A DNA stretch of 64,000 bases from Bacillota bacterium (GTDB taxonomy: Bacteria > Bacillota > UBA4882 > UBA8346), in assembly GCA_023429995.1 (NCBI GenBank), contig JAEZCE010000025.1:10526-74525 (forward strand). Direction: 5' to 3'. Below are positions 7,429 through 16,439 of the stretch, in pieces; position 1 is the first letter of the stretch, and each line of letters opens with the position of its first letter. Made by a program: the position numbers and the translations under genes. The notes beneath the pieces are model-generated. The model was not told the DNA's origin. It saw only the letters and a list, made by a program, of their open reading frames with translations, and searched no databases.

Positions 7429-8254
7429 TCCAAGAGTGGACTTGCATCTTCATACCACGGCTTCCGACGGTACCTGGAGTCCTGAAGAATTGGTTTCCAA
7501 TCTTGTAAAAGCGGGTATTGGACTTTTTGCCGTCACCGATCATGATTCCACCGAAAATCTAAATGATGTGGCCGCTCAGGCTCATCAAGCGGGGCTTTTA
7601 TTCATCCCTGGCGTGGAAATTAACACAAGCCATCAAGGACGGAATTACCATATTCTCGGTTTGGGGATCGATCCGGTGAATACTAAATTACAGACTCTTC
7701 TGAATATCAATAAAAAGTTGATGGATACGAAGGACGACGACAGCATCCGGTATCTGGAAACGAAATATTCAGCCGTGTCCTTTTCAGAATATCAAGCCGA
7801 TACAAACCGGAGAGAGCGGGGCGGCTGGAAAGCCCTCAATTACCTGATTGATAAAAAGCTATGTCACAATCATCAGGACTTTTTTCAACTTTTTAAGGAG
7901 TGGGGGAATCCCTTTGAGAGGCTCACCTTTGCCGCTCCGGTCGAAGCGGCGGTGGCTATTCATGACGCCGGTGGGGTTTCCATACTGGCGCATCCGGGCG
8001 CTTCTTTCTATGACCCCGACTATCAAACATTGGTTGGATTCATGATTGGCCAGGGCATCAAGGGTATTGAATGCTATCATCCGGAGAACAACCGGGCAAT
8101 CACCGAATACTGTCTGGAGATATGCAGGGAAAATCATTTGGCGGTAACCGGCGGTTCCGATTGCCATGGCCAGTTTGTCTGCGGCAGGTGTTTGGGAATA
8201 CCCGACATTCGCCTTTCCCAATTGGATCTGGGCAGTATTCGGAATGGTTTTTAG
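7415..8254 (+). CDS. PHP-domain phosphoesterase (nucleoside bisphosphate phosphatase-like)
   Basis: The PHP metal site is clear: DLHLHTTASDGTWSP near the N-terminus, AVTDHDST, GVEINT, LAHPGA and the final GGSDCHG. The arrangement and length (about 280 residues) resemble YciV/TrpH-type 3',5'-nucleoside bisphosphate phosphatases. TTG at 7415 is preferred because GGGGAG lies just upstream and the conserved domain begins right after it. Methionines further upstream in the frame lie deep inside the hydrolase gene. The gene overlaps the hydrolase by 14 bases, which suggests translational coupling. Confidence 0.8.
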   Translation: MAKNDPRVDLHLHTTASDGTWSPEELVSNLVKAGIGLFAVTDHDSTENLNDVAAQAHQAGLLFIPGVEINTSHQGRNYHILGLGIDPVNTKLQTLLNINKKLMDTKDDDSIRYLETKYSAVSFSEYQADTNRRERGGWKALNYLIDKKLCHNHQDFFQLFKEWGNPFERLTFAAPVEAAVAIHDAGGVSILAHPGASFYDPDYQTLVGFMIGQGIKGIECYHPENNRAITEYCLEICRENHLAVTGGSDCHGQFVCGRCLGIPDIRLSQLDLGSIRNGF

Positions 8255-8410
8255 AATCGTTGACATTTAAAAAAATGTATGAAATAATGATTCAAAATGG
8301 TGAGTGTGCATAAGAAGTTGGCTGCCGAAGACTATGAAAGTTTGGTGACCGCTCCGAGCTGCATAGAGGTTTCTGATATTTTGAATTGAATGGACCTTAC
8401 ACGAAGGGAT

Positions 8411-8453
8411 AAACCCTGCGGAGTCACTGGACGTGATTGCTGCGGGGTTTTTA
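8411..8453 (+). terminator. Intrinsic terminator in the 220-base gap before the acetyltransferase
   Basis: AAACCCTGCGG (8411-8421) pairs with CTGCGGGGTTT (8440-8450), with a further TCAC/GTGA stem inside, and a T-run follows. It ends 22 bases before the acetyltransferase start, so it may end the upstream unit or attenuate the next one. No known riboswitch was recognised in 8255-8410. Confidence 0.7.
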
Positions 8454-8474
8454 TATTTGGTGAGGTGAAAAATA

Positions 8475-9032
8475 GTGGAATTGGTGTTTAAAGATACGCC
8501 GCAATTGGAAACGGATAGGCTGATACTGCGGAAATTAGTCGTGGAGGATGCCCAAGCTATGTTTGAATACGCCTCCGAAGATGAAGTTACTCAATACTTA
8601 ATTTGGGATGCCCATAAGACAATTGAAGATTCGCGAGGATTTATCCAGTATACTTTGGGCCGGTATGAGCGGGACGAAGCCGGAAGTTGGGGCATTGTGT
8701 TACGGGAAACCGGTAAGTTGATCGGAACTGTTGGTTTTTTATGGTGCGATGTGAAAAATAGCCGGGCCGAAATTGGTTATGTGATTGGGAGATCATTTTG
8801 GGGTCAGGGGATCGTGCCGGAAGCGGTTAAGCGCTTATTACAGTTCAGTTTTGCGGAAATGAATTTAAACCGCATCGAATGCTGTCACTTTCTCCCCAAT
8901 GAAAAGTCGGGCCGGGTCATGCAGAAAGTGGGCATGAGCTTCGAAGGAATTGCCCGGGAAAGGATATTTGCCAAAGGCAGGTTCTGGGATATCAAGCAAT
9001 ATGCCATTTTGAAGGCGGATCTTAAAGTATAA
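8475..9032 (+). CDS. GNAT acetyltransferase, RimJ/RimL type
   Basis: The protein follows the RimJ/RimL pattern: ETDRLILRKLVVEDA at the start, IGYVIGRSFWGQGIVPEA as the acetyl-CoA loop, and LNRIECCHFLPNEKSGRVM before the last strands. Such enzymes acetylate protein N-termini or small molecules, and the substrate is unknown. GTG at 8475 follows GAGGTG. The argC gene begins 13 bases after its stop, so the two are probably cotranscribed. A link to arginine synthesis is possible only by position. Confidence 0.8.
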   Translation: MELVFKDTPQLETDRLILRKLVVEDAQAMFEYASEDEVTQYLIWDAHKTIEDSRGFIQYTLGRYERDEAGSWGIVLRETGKLIGTVGFLWCDVKNSRAEIGYVIGRSFWGQGIVPEAVKRLLQFSFAEMNLNRIECCHFLPNEKSGRVMQKVGMSFEGIARERIFAKGRFWDIKQYAILKADLKV

Positions 9033-9045
9033 AGGCGGTGTGGGG

Positions 9046-10101
9046 ATGATTAAAGCAGGGGTATACGGTGGATCGGGTTATATGGGAGGCGAAGTATTAC
9101 GGGTATTACTGGAGCACCCCGAGGTGGAAATCGTCTGGGCCACCAGCCGGGGTGACAGGGAATTAGATTATTTTCACCGCAATTTGACCGGTTCCGGGTT
9201 GCATTTTATCAAGCCGGAACAGGCTACTTTTTGTGATGTGGTCTTTGCCGCCCTTCCCACGGGCCAGATGATGAAACAGGCAAGGGAACTGTTGAACCAG
9301 GGGACGAAAGTAATCGATTTGGGAGCTGATTTCCGGCTGCGGGATCGGGAAAATTGGGAGCGGATTTACGGCAGGGAACATTCGGACTGGCAGCTGGCAG
9401 ATGAAGCAGTCTATGGGATTCCCGAGCTCCACCGTGAAGGCATCCGTAAAGCCAGGGTGATTGCCAATCCCGGCTGTTTTTCCTCTGCCGCTATTTTGGG
9501 GCTGGCGCCGCTTGTTAAAAATGGGTTGATAGATACCGGTAAAATTATTATTGACGGACTGTCGGGAACAGCCGGGGCAGGGGCTGAAACGGATCGGGCC
9601 TTGCATCATCCGGAGATCGGCAATAATTTATTACCTTATAATGTGGTGGATCACCGGCATACTTATGAAATCGAGCAAGAGTTGGGCCTTTTGAGTAAAA
9701 CCGAAGTTTCGGCGCATTTCACAACCACCTACGTACCCATTACCCGGGGAATACTGGATATTTGCCATTGTTTTCCAAAAATCCGGATTAGCAGGGAGGA
9801 ATTGCTTCATTTGTATAAAGAATTTTATCAAGCCGAAATGTTTGTGAAGATTATCGATACCTCCAAAGAAGAGGGGGTATCCTGGCAGTATGTTCCTTAC
9901 CCATGGGTAGCCGCAGTTTCTGGAACCAACTTTTGCCATATAGGTCTGGATGTGGATGAAAAAAGAGGCCGAATTGTCGTATTCAGCGTGCTCGACAGTA
10001 TCGGCAAGGGTGGAGCCCATGTTGCCCTCCAGAACATGAATCTGATGTTCGGGTTGGACGAGACTCTGGGGTTAAAACGGTATGGAATGCATCCGTATTG
10101 A
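9046..10101 (+). CDS. argC: N-acetyl-gamma-glutamyl-phosphate reductase
   Basis: ArgC reduces N-acetylglutamyl phosphate to the semialdehyde in arginine synthesis, using NADPH. The Rossmann motif GVYGGSGYMGGE is at the N-terminus and the catalytic cysteine is in ANPGCFSSA near residue 144. HFTTTYVPITRGI and the C-terminal QNMNLMFGLDE are also family-like. The usual KGAAGQA segment reads GKGGAHVAL here, a mild difference. ATG at 9046 is preferred over GTG at 9040 because AGGCGG is 8 bases upstream. No other arginine gene is near, so the gene is isolated from its pathway. Confidence 0.85.
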   Translation: MIKAGVYGGSGYMGGEVLRVLLEHPEVEIVWATSRGDRELDYFHRNLTGSGLHFIKPEQATFCDVVFAALPTGQMMKQARELLNQGTKVIDLGADFRLRDRENWERIYGREHSDWQLADEAVYGIPELHREGIRKARVIANPGCFSSAAILGLAPLVKNGLIDTGKIIIDGLSGTAGAGAETDRALHHPEIGNNLLPYNVVDHRHTYEIEQELGLLSKTEVSAHFTTTYVPITRGILDICHCFPKIRISREELLHLYKEFYQAEMFVKIIDTSKEEGVSWQYVPYPWVAAVSGTNFCHIGLDVDEKRGRIVVFSVLDSIGKGGAHVALQNMNLMFGLDETLGLKRYGMHPY

Positions 10102-10103
10102 AT

Positions 10104-10709
10104 TTAATCGGTTTCAAAGACTTGGCTCAAATCCACCGTCAAGTCCCCTGAGAATATCCCCACCGGGATTTGGTCATCCTTTGCAAATATTACCGGTTTA
10201 CCGTATTTTCCGTGATTATCCAGGGTAAATACCATTACAGTGGCATCCAAAGGATACACCAGCCAAAATTCTTTGACCCCAACCTTTTCATACAAAGCCA
10301 ATTTAAATTTACCATCTTTGGCGGCAGTATGGGGGGAGGTAATTTCAATGGTCAAATCCGGGGCTCCTTTGCAGCCTTTATCATCCAGTTTGGTCCGGTC
10401 GCAAATCACGGTTAAGTCCGGTTGGACCACGGTTTTAATCATGGCCTCTTCTTCCCGGCCTTCCGGCAATCTGACATCAAAGGGGGCCAAATAGACCCGG
10501 CAAGGCTTTCCTTTCAGGTAAGCGGCAAACTGGAGATACAAGGCGCCCAAAATTTCTTGATGCCCACGGGAAGGGGCCGGGGTCATGTCATAAGGAACGC
10601 CGTCGATTAATTCCCATCGTTGGTCTTCAGGCCATTTTTCATAATCCCCGTAAGAATAAATTTCTTTTCCGGCGGCGCAGGGGTGGTTTTCCTTGACTTG
10701 ATACTTCAT
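10104..10709 (-). CDS. Uma2 (DUF820) family nuclease-fold protein
   Basis: Uma2 proteins have a PD-(D/E)XK nuclease-like fold. Visible motifs are the RWELIDGVPYDM segment, the VVQPDLTVICD strand, and PDLTIEITSPHTAAKDGKFKLALYE with the conserved E and K. The frame is open to 10814, but GGAGGA is 6 bases before the ATG at 10709, and the family N-terminus begins there. The activity of most members is untested. A related domain occurs in a fusion at 20205-20930. The gene converges with argC, only 2 bases apart. Confidence 0.8.
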   Translation of the reverse strand: MKYQVKENHPCAAGKEIYSYGDYEKWPEDQRWELIDGVPYDMTPAPSRGHQEILGALYLQFAAYLKGKPCRVYLAPFDVRLPEGREEEAMIKTVVQPDLTVICDRTKLDDKGCKGAPDLTIEITSPHTAAKDGKFKLALYEKVGVKEFWLVYPLDATVMVFTLDNHGKYGKPVIFAKDDQIPVGIFSGDLTVDLSQVFETD

Positions 10710-10849
10710 TTTTCCTCCGGTTTTATTTTTTAGACCTGGATGGAACTTCACGATGATTGTTTGGCGATGAATTGGAATATATTTACTATACCATAAATCC
10801 CAGTGATAATCCAATGTTGATGCTATAAATCACTGGACACTCTCCTTGA

Positions 10850-11548
10850 CTATTCATAAACATTTTCTTTTGCCAATATCCTCAACCTGGCAAGATTTAA
10901 AACCATAAGGGAACCCTTGTCTTGGGAAATAATACCTTTCTGGCGAAATTGCCGGATGATCCGGTTTAAATGGCGGTAACTCGTTCCTAGCAGCATAGCG
11001 ATTTCCGTTAATTTATCGGTTTTGATTTCTTCGATCCGCATCTGATTATGTTCATCGGTGTTGATCGATAACAGGTAACTGGCGAAACGGTTTTCAAGGG
11101 GATACAACTGGTTGAGGGAAGCCGCGTTTGCCGCGGTATATAGCTTATAACTCAGATGAGAAATAATAAAGCGTAAAAATGTCGGATCATCATAGGCATA
11201 TTGGGTTAAATCGGAAAAGGGAACCCCAATGAGATAAGAATCAATTTGGGCCTCAACATGGCAGCTTACCGGGAGTTGGTTTACAAATTCAACTTCGCCG
11301 ATGACGCCTAAAGGTTTTGAAAACCGGAGCAGGAGCGATTTGCCGTTATCCATGAGTGTAAATGTTTTTAATTTGCCGGAGACTAAAAAATATAAGGATT
11401 GCATCCGGGTCGAACTTTCACAAATCAGTTCCCCTTTCGGGTAATAAAGTAAAGACATACTGCCGCTTAAATCCGATTCAAATATTTTATCCAGGGAAAA
11501 CTTTTGAATATAGAATTGCAATAGCTCCTGGTTTGGAATGATTGTCAT
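10850..11548 (-). CDS. Crp/Fnr-family transcriptional regulator
   Basis: The N-terminal half (residues about 15-125) is a cyclic-nucleotide-binding-type beta barrel, with SLYFLVSGKLKTFTLMDNGK and the PLGVIGEVEF segment. The C-terminal half is a helix-turn-helix with DKLTEIAMLLGTSYRHLNRI. The layout resembles YeiL-type regulators. No cysteine cluster is seen, so an Fnr-like iron-sulfur site is not supported. Its effector and targets are unknown. It lies alone upstream of the Uma2 gene. Confidence 0.8.
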   Translation of the reverse strand: MTIIPNQELLQFYIQKFSLDKIFESDLSGSMSLLYYPKGELICESSTRMQSLYFLVSGKLKTFTLMDNGKSLLLRFSKPLGVIGEVEFVNQLPVSCHVEAQIDSYLIGVPFSDLTQYAYDDPTFLRFIISHLSYKLYTAANAASLNQLYPLENRFASYLLSINTDEHNQMRIEEIKTDKLTEIAMLLGTSYRHLNRIIRQFRQKGIISQDKGSLMVLNLARLRILAKENVYE

Positions 11549-11770
11549 TCTTTCACCTTCCTACGGTTTTCCCTGGCTTTAGTTTAGAAAAAGGGTTCAT
11601 CCGTGAGATTTTTACACCGTTAGGTCAAGTATAACGGAATGGAGATCTTTTAAAAAGGACAAATGTCATAGGTGGGAGAGAAAGGCCCGGTTTTTGCTAA
11701 AGAGGGGAACAGGGGACTGTCCAAAAGAGGGTCCAAAATTGTTTTTAGGCAGACCCCTTTGACACATTGA

Positions 11771-11812
11771 AAAAAAGAAAACCCAAGCTTAAAGATTTTC
11801 GGGTTTTCTTTT
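11771..11812 (-). terminator. Terminator overlapping the lipoprotein gene stop
   Basis: Arms AAAAGAAAACCC (11773-11784) and GGGTTTTCTTTT (11801-11812) form a stem that, read leftward, is followed by a T-run. The stop codon of the lipoprotein gene lies in the loop. The stem is A/T-rich at both ends, so it may work in both directions. Confidence 0.6.
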
Positions 11813-12550
11813 CATTTTTAAAATAGTAACCGTCAGAACGACAAGGATGACCAGTAATCCGGCCACAATAAAGCTAAGGAGTAACCAAGGCAAAGGAGCC
11901 TTGAGGGTCGCGGTCATTGTTTGAGGGCTTTTGACCAGATCCGAAAGAGGGATATTCCAAATAACCGTATTGTTCTGGGCAAGGATATTGTCCTTGGAGG
12001 TATTGGCGCTGATCACTTTGGAGGGGAAATGAACCGTATATTTCCAACTGTAACCGGAAAGTAAAGCGCCCGATATATTTCCGGCGAGATCATCGTTGGA
12101 ATTGGTTTCATGGTTTTCTTTTCCTGGAGACAGGGTCATTTTGTCGATTGTTCGAGTAAAAATGAGGCGGCCATTTTTGTCCTTGGAAAAACGGATTTGG
12201 CCCAAGAAACTTGGAGAGCTGTCGCCGTTTTTAATTTGATTCAGTGCTTCCAAAGAATTAAATTGGAAAATTATCGTAGAGACGATGTCGCCATTTCGGT
12301 GGTGTAATTTTACGCTTTTTAAACGGATTCCTTTAACCCCCTTGAAAGGCCGTTCTAATTCTTTTTGAGAGAAAGGACTCCGGTTACTTTGTCCTGCCAT
12401 CAAGGCGGCAAATTGTTGGGAGGTGCTGATTTCCATGGATAATTTGCCGGACCCGTCGGCATTCATCCAGGTTTCTTCGGAATAGTTGATACAGCCCACC
12501 AATAATATAGGCAATAAAAAGAAAAAGAGCAATTTTATAATTTTCATCAA
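11789..12550 (-). CDS. Lipoprotein with C-terminal membrane segment, unknown function
   Basis: The N-terminus is a lipoprotein signal: MKIIKLLFFFLLPILL then VGC, with the cysteine near residue 20. The body (residues about 25-215) is a predicted extracytoplasmic domain with NADGSGKLSMEIS near the start, a pattern seen in LppM-like proteins. A strong hydrophobic segment (LLLSFIVAGLLVILVVLTVT) lies at about 222-243 and is followed by a basic tail. The protein is thus lipid-anchored at one end and membrane-spanning at the other. I do not recognise a function. Confidence 0.7.
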   Translation of the reverse strand: MMKIIKLLFFFLLPILLVGCINYSEETWMNADGSGKLSMEISTSQQFAALMAGQSNRSPFSQKELERPFKGVKGIRLKSVKLHHRNGDIVSTIIFQFNSLEALNQIKNGDSSPSFLGQIRFSKDKNGRLIFTRTIDKMTLSPGKENHETNSNDDLAGNISGALLSGYSWKYTVHFPSKVISANTSKDNILAQNNTVIWNIPLSDLVKSPQTMTATLKAPLPWLLLSFIVAGLLVILVVLTVTILKMKRKPENL

Positions 12551-12615
12551 AACCCTCCTGGCTCAGAAACTGTTTTGCAAAAATTCTATAAAATGTTAAA
12601 AAATCCTCTATTCTA

Positions 12616-12645
12616 TTGTCTTCCAGCGGGAAATTATGATATGAT
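12616..12645 (+). promoter_or_regulatory. Promoter of the unassigned structured RNA
   Basis: TTGTCT at 12616-12621 and TATGAT at 12640-12645 are 18 bases apart. The predicted start is about 12652. Confidence 0.55.
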
Positions 12646-12651
12646 AAATTG

Positions 12652-12890
12652 AAATTTAGTTGAAGCGAGGGGTCATAATGCCGGCTAACGCTTAACTTTC
12701 AACAAAAATGGTTTCGGTTCATGCAATCCTGTAAACCGACGATAGGTTTATTTTGGTATGCATTCCGAAGGCTGAAAAGTTAAGAATAGCAAGGCTGCTA
12801 AAAACCTCACCTTCAGCGATTTGGATGATAAATTGCTTCGTCTCATGGGGAAGGATCAAGGCAAGCTGTGCTTTTCGGCACAGCTCTTTT
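12652..12890 (+). ncRNA. Candidate structured RNA or leader of about 240 nt, family not recognised
   Basis: A promoter precedes this stretch and an intrinsic terminator ends it, and no believable protein lies inside. CTTAACTTTCA near 12693 pairs with TGAAAAGTTAAG near 12775-12786 as a closing stem. Within it TTCGGTTCATGCA pairs with TGCATTCCGAA, and AAACC pairs with GGTTT. A second hairpin, AGCGATTT with AAATTGCT, follows near 12818-12840. The layout resembles a multi-branched aptamer or a small trans-acting RNA. Consensus features of SAM, TPP, FMN, lysine, glycine, cobalamin, c-di-GMP-I and T-box RNAs were looked for and not seen. Confidence 0.5.
12864..12890 (+). terminator. Terminator of the structured RNA
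   Basis: AGCTGTGC (12864-12871) pairs with GCACAGCT (12878-12885) and is followed by CTTTT. Confidence 0.7.
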
Positions 12891-12934
12891 CATTCCCGGA
12901 TGTGTCTTTTGATTGAGCATTGATTCGTAGACAG

Positions 12935-12976
12935 GCTGCAGGTGAATGGCTTAAGCTATTCATCGGCAGCTTTTTT
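12935..12976 (+). terminator. Second intrinsic terminator before the creatininase-like gene
   Basis: GCTGCAGGTGAATGG (12935-12949) pairs with CTATTCATCGGCAGC (12956-12970) with few wobbles, and six T follow. The stretch 12977-13170 after it holds no recognisable element. Confidence 0.75.
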
Positions 12977-13176
12977 GTTGCGGTAACATTTATGGATATT
13001 ATCACATTGATATCCCATTTACAGTGGATAGATGGATAGTTAGAAGGAACTCCTCGAAGGGGGATTTCAAAAGTAAAAATATTTTATGAAAACATCCAAT
13101 CCGAAGGCAGTAACGGGGTTTAGGCAGCACAAAGGATTAATTTGTAAAAGTTTTTAAAAATAATAAAGGGGTGGAA

Positions 13177-13962
13177 ATGATGGACACAAAGGAATTAAAA
13201 TTTGGAGTTCAATCCAATCTATCGATTTTTGAAGATACAATGGTGGAAATGACTTGGGTTAAGGTGAAAGAGTCGGCGGATTACGGAGCGGTTGTCTTAT
13301 TCCCCATCGGTGTGATTGAGGAGCACGGCCCCCATATGGATTTAAGCCCGGATGTTTATTGCGCCTATTTGTCGTCCAGATTTCTCAAGCAAAAGCTAGG
13401 ACAAAAGGGGATTGGTTCCATTATTGCGCCTCCGTATTATTGGGGAATCAGCCAAGATGCCCAAAAATTTCCGGGTACATTTTCGGTCAGGCCGGAAACA
13501 TTCAAAGCAATGTTGGTCGATATTTTTACTTCTTTCCATTTATGGGGCTTCAAATATGTTTTTGTCATGAATGCCCATGGAGATCATACCCATGTCGAAA
13601 TTATCGAGCAATCCATCCAAACCATAAACGATAGTACGGATATACACGTATATTACTTGGGGAACCTTGATATTGAAGTGGAAAATCCACCTGTTTTTCC
13701 AGTGCCACGGGAAGGCCGATATAAACCGGACTATCATGCAGGAGCTATCGAAACAGCTGTAATCCATACATTTTACCCGCAAAAAGTGGATGGAAAATTG
13801 GCCAAGGAATTAAAGCCGCAAAACACCTGGGAACCGTTAGGCTATTGCGGTGATCCGGCGAGCTTTCCAAAAGAAAAGACCATCATCGAATTTTGGAAGG
13901 CGGATTCGGAAATGGATGCGCTGAAAATTGAAGCGGTCTTAAAAAAAGAAAAAGTGCGCTAG
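13177..13962 (+). CDS. Creatininase-family amidohydrolase
   Basis: Creatininase-family enzymes are metal-dependent amidohydrolases acting on cyclic amides, formamides or peptide-like bonds. The metal site is visible: PIGVIEEHGPHMDLSPD with Glu-His and Asp, MNAHGDH, and HAGAIETA with the Glu ligand. Length, about 260 residues, is typical. In-frame GTG 13171 and ATG 13177 and 13180 are possible starts; AAAGGGGTGG just upstream fits 13177 or 13180. It is followed after 10 bases by an acetyltransferase gene. The substrate cannot be inferred. Confidence 0.8.
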   Translation: MMDTKELKFGVQSNLSIFEDTMVEMTWVKVKESADYGAVVLFPIGVIEEHGPHMDLSPDVYCAYLSSRFLKQKLGQKGIGSIIAPPYYWGISQDAQKFPGTFSVRPETFKAMLVDIFTSFHLWGFKYVFVMNAHGDHTHVEIIEQSIQTINDSTDIHVYYLGNLDIEVENPPVFPVPREGRYKPDYHAGAIETAVIHTFYPQKVDGKLAKELKPQNTWEPLGYCGDPASFPKEKTIIEFWKADSEMDALKIEAVLKKEKVR

Positions 13963-13972
13963 GAGGCTTGGC

Positions 13973-14875
13973 ATGGAAAAAAATAGCTCCCATATGGCTT
14001 TTCATTTTATCCGCGACTATAAAAATGATCCCTTGTACCGGCTGAGCTTCAATCAATTAGCCGGTAAAACCTTTGGGATTGATTTTGAAAGGTGGTATCA
14101 GCTTGGTTTTTGGAACGATAGGTATATTTGTTATTCTTTTACCCAGGCCAACCGAGTGGTTGCCAATGTATCAGCCAACAGGATGGAAATCATCCGGCAA
14201 GGAAAAAGAATGAGTGCTGTGCAAATCGGAACGGTAATGACCGACCCGGAATACCGGGGAAGAGGACTGGCAGCAAAGCTTATGAACATCGTTTTGGAAG
14301 AGTATGAAGATCAATGGGATCTAATCTATCTGTTTGCTAATCCCACAGTCCAAAACTTTTATCCGCAATTTGGTTTTCGTTCATCGATAAAAGAATGCCG
14401 GTTTTTCGCCAAAATTCGTTTGAATGGGCGGTATCCCGGAAATTACCGTAAACTTAATCTGCAGCAGAAAGGCGATTTGAAGCTTTTGGTTGAGAAGGTT
14501 AATGGAAGAGCAACAATATCAGACATTTTTGACGTAGAACGCGGGGAAAGTATTTTGTTATGGCATTGTTTATATAACTTTCCCCAAGATATTTATTATC
14601 TCAACGACTTAGGTGTGTTGGCTATTGCCGAACTAACAGATGATACTTTGCATTTATATGATGTGATTGGTCCGGAAAAAGCAGATTTTATACCTATCTT
14701 CCAAAGAATTGCATCCGTAGGGGTGGAAAATGTGTTTTTTTATTTTACCCCGGATTTTAAAGATATTCCGGTCATGTCTGCTTCTTATGAGCCCGAAGAC
14801 TATACATTTTTCGTCCGGTCTGGTGATATCTCATTAAAAGGAGGGTTTTTCTACCCGGTCACGGCTCATGCTTAG
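13973..14875 (+). CDS. GNAT acetyltransferase (about 300 residues)
   Basis: The acetyl-CoA motif is clear: QIGTVMTDPEYRGRGLAAKL at residues about 82-101, then LIYLFANPTVQNFYPQFGF. The extra C-terminal region of about 150 residues has no motif I recognise and may be a second, degenerate GNAT-like half, as in larger members. The substrate is unknown. The gene starts 10 bases after the creatininase-like gene and is probably cotranscribed with it. Confidence 0.75.
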   Translation: MEKNSSHMAFHFIRDYKNDPLYRLSFNQLAGKTFGIDFERWYQLGFWNDRYICYSFTQANRVVANVSANRMEIIRQGKRMSAVQIGTVMTDPEYRGRGLAAKLMNIVLEEYEDQWDLIYLFANPTVQNFYPQFGFRSSIKECRFFAKIRLNGRYPGNYRKLNLQQKGDLKLLVEKVNGRATISDIFDVERGESILLWHCLYNFPQDIYYLNDLGVLAIAELTDDTLHLYDVIGPEKADFIPIFQRIASVGVENVFFYFTPDFKDIPVMSASYEPEDYTFFVRSGDISLKGGFFYPVTAHA

Positions 14876-14962
14876 AACGATGGAAAGCCAATGATTGAAA
14901 TTTATGATGAGGATTTTTGTGTAATGTATTCAGAATACTTGAGTTGCCGGCATGAAAAGTAA

Positions 14963-14991
14963 TGGACAGAGTGACAGAATCCCCGTATAAT
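14963..14991 (+). promoter_or_regulatory. Promoter of the aminotransferase gene
   Basis: TGGACA at 14963-14968 and TATAAT at 14986-14991 are 17 bases apart, 28 bases before the start codon at 15020. Confidence 0.7.
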
Positions 14992-15019
14992 AGAAAAAGT
15001 AATCAAAGGGGGGCAGGCT

Positions 15020-16312
15020 ATGCGCTTGTTGAATGAGATGGATGACTCTCAGTTACAAATACTGCATGATAGTTTATTAAAACAATACAAAGATATTCAA
15101 GACCAAAAGCTCAAGTTGGATATGTCGCGGGGTAAACCCTGTAGCGCGCAACTGGATCTTTCTACGGGGTTAATCAATTGTCTCGGTGAAACCGATTATA
15201 AATCATCCGAGGGAGTTGACTGTCGAAATTACGGCGGCCTGGACGGTATCCCCGAAGTTAAAAAATTTTTGGCTTGGATTTTAGAGGTTAATCCCGGGGA
15301 ATTGATCCTCGGAGGCAACTCAAGCCTAACCATAATGCATGATTTTATTTCCAGGGCCATGATACGCGGATTACCGGGGAGCGAATTGCCTTGGGGCAAG
15401 TTGCCGGAAGTTAAATTTCTCTGTCCCAGCCCTGGTTATGATAGGCATTTTGCCATTTGTGAGTATTTTGGGATTACCATGATTCCTGTTCCCTACCTGG
15501 CAGATGGCCCGGATATGGACAAGATCGAACAACTGGCAGCGGATGACCCAACCATCAAGGGGATCTGGTGTGTACCCAAATACAGTAATCCAACCGGAAT
15601 TACCTATTCGGATGAGGTTGTGGAGCGACTGGCAAAAATGCCTGTTAAATCAGGAGATTTTCGAATCTTTTGGGATAACGCCTATGCAATTCATCATTTA
15701 TCCGATACCCAGGACCGGCTGCTCAATATTTTAGAGGCTTGTAAAAAAGCGGGCCATCCGGACAGGGCCATTTTATTTGGTTCCACTTCCAAAATCAGCT
15801 TTGCCGGAGCGGGTCTCGCCATGATAGCAGGTAGCGAAACCAACATGAACTGGCTCAAAAAGCAACTTGCCGTTCAGACTATCGGCCCCGATAAATTGAA
15901 TCAGCTGCGACATTTGCGGTTTTTCAAAGATCGGGCCGGGATTGAGGCTCATATGCGTCGTCATGCCGCCATTATTAAACCCAAATTTGATATGGTTTTG
16001 GTAACCTTAAACGATAAACTGGGAGGAAAAGCTTTGGCATCCTGGAGTAATCCTCACGGAGGCTATTTCATCAGTCTCAATACTTTGCCCGGATGCGCTC
16101 AAGAGGTAATTGCCAAGGCCGGGCAGGCAGGAGTTGTTTTGACCAATGCCGGGGCCACTTTTCCTTACGGCAAAGATCCGGAGGACCGTAATATCCGGAT
16201 TGCTCCTACATTTCCACCCATGGCGGAGTTGCAAAAAGCAATGGAGTTGGTGGCTGTTTGTATTGAATTGGTTAGTGCCGGGCAAGAGTTGCGAAGAAGA
16301 GGTTTGCTTTAG
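15020..16312 (+). CDS. Aspartate aminotransferase, class Ic (PF12897-type)
   Basis: The protein fits the large class I PLP-dependent group seen in Mycobacterium AspAT (subclass Ic), about 430 residues long. Visible are LDMSRGKPC at the N-terminus, LILGGNSSLTIMHD, CVPKYSNPTGITY, and FWDNAYAIHH. The PLP lysine is in FGSTSKISFAG, and NIRIAPTFPP carries the carboxylate-binding Arg. It probably exchanges aspartate/2-oxoglutarate with oxaloacetate/glutamate. AAAGGGGGG precedes the ATG. It is a single-gene unit with its own promoter. Confidence 0.85.
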   Translation: MRLLNEMDDSQLQILHDSLLKQYKDIQDQKLKLDMSRGKPCSAQLDLSTGLINCLGETDYKSSEGVDCRNYGGLDGIPEVKKFLAWILEVNPGELILGGNSSLTIMHDFISRAMIRGLPGSELPWGKLPEVKFLCPSPGYDRHFAICEYFGITMIPVPYLADGPDMDKIEQLAADDPTIKGIWCVPKYSNPTGITYSDEVVERLAKMPVKSGDFRIFWDNAYAIHHLSDTQDRLLNILEACKKAGHPDRAILFGSTSKISFAGAGLAMIAGSETNMNWLKKQLAVQTIGPDKLNQLRHLRFFKDRAGIEAHMRRHAAIIKPKFDMVLVTLNDKLGGKALASWSNPHGGYFISLNTLPGCAQEVIAKAGQAGVVLTNAGATFPYGKDPEDRNIRIAPTFPPMAELQKAMELVAVCIELVSAGQELRRRGLL

Positions 16313-16439
16313 TCGTGATTTCGGAAATAAAAACAAATGGCAGAACAGCTGTAAAATCCGAGGAAAATCAAAATCAGCAGCATAACGAAATCAATTCCAA
16401 GTGCTGATTCGGAAACTTTTATTATATTTATTTGGTACC

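Noticed and set aside
8390..8490. Short reading frame starting at ATG 8390 and passing through the terminator
   Set aside because: It has no ribosome site at a proper distance and its sequence is dictated by the terminator stem.
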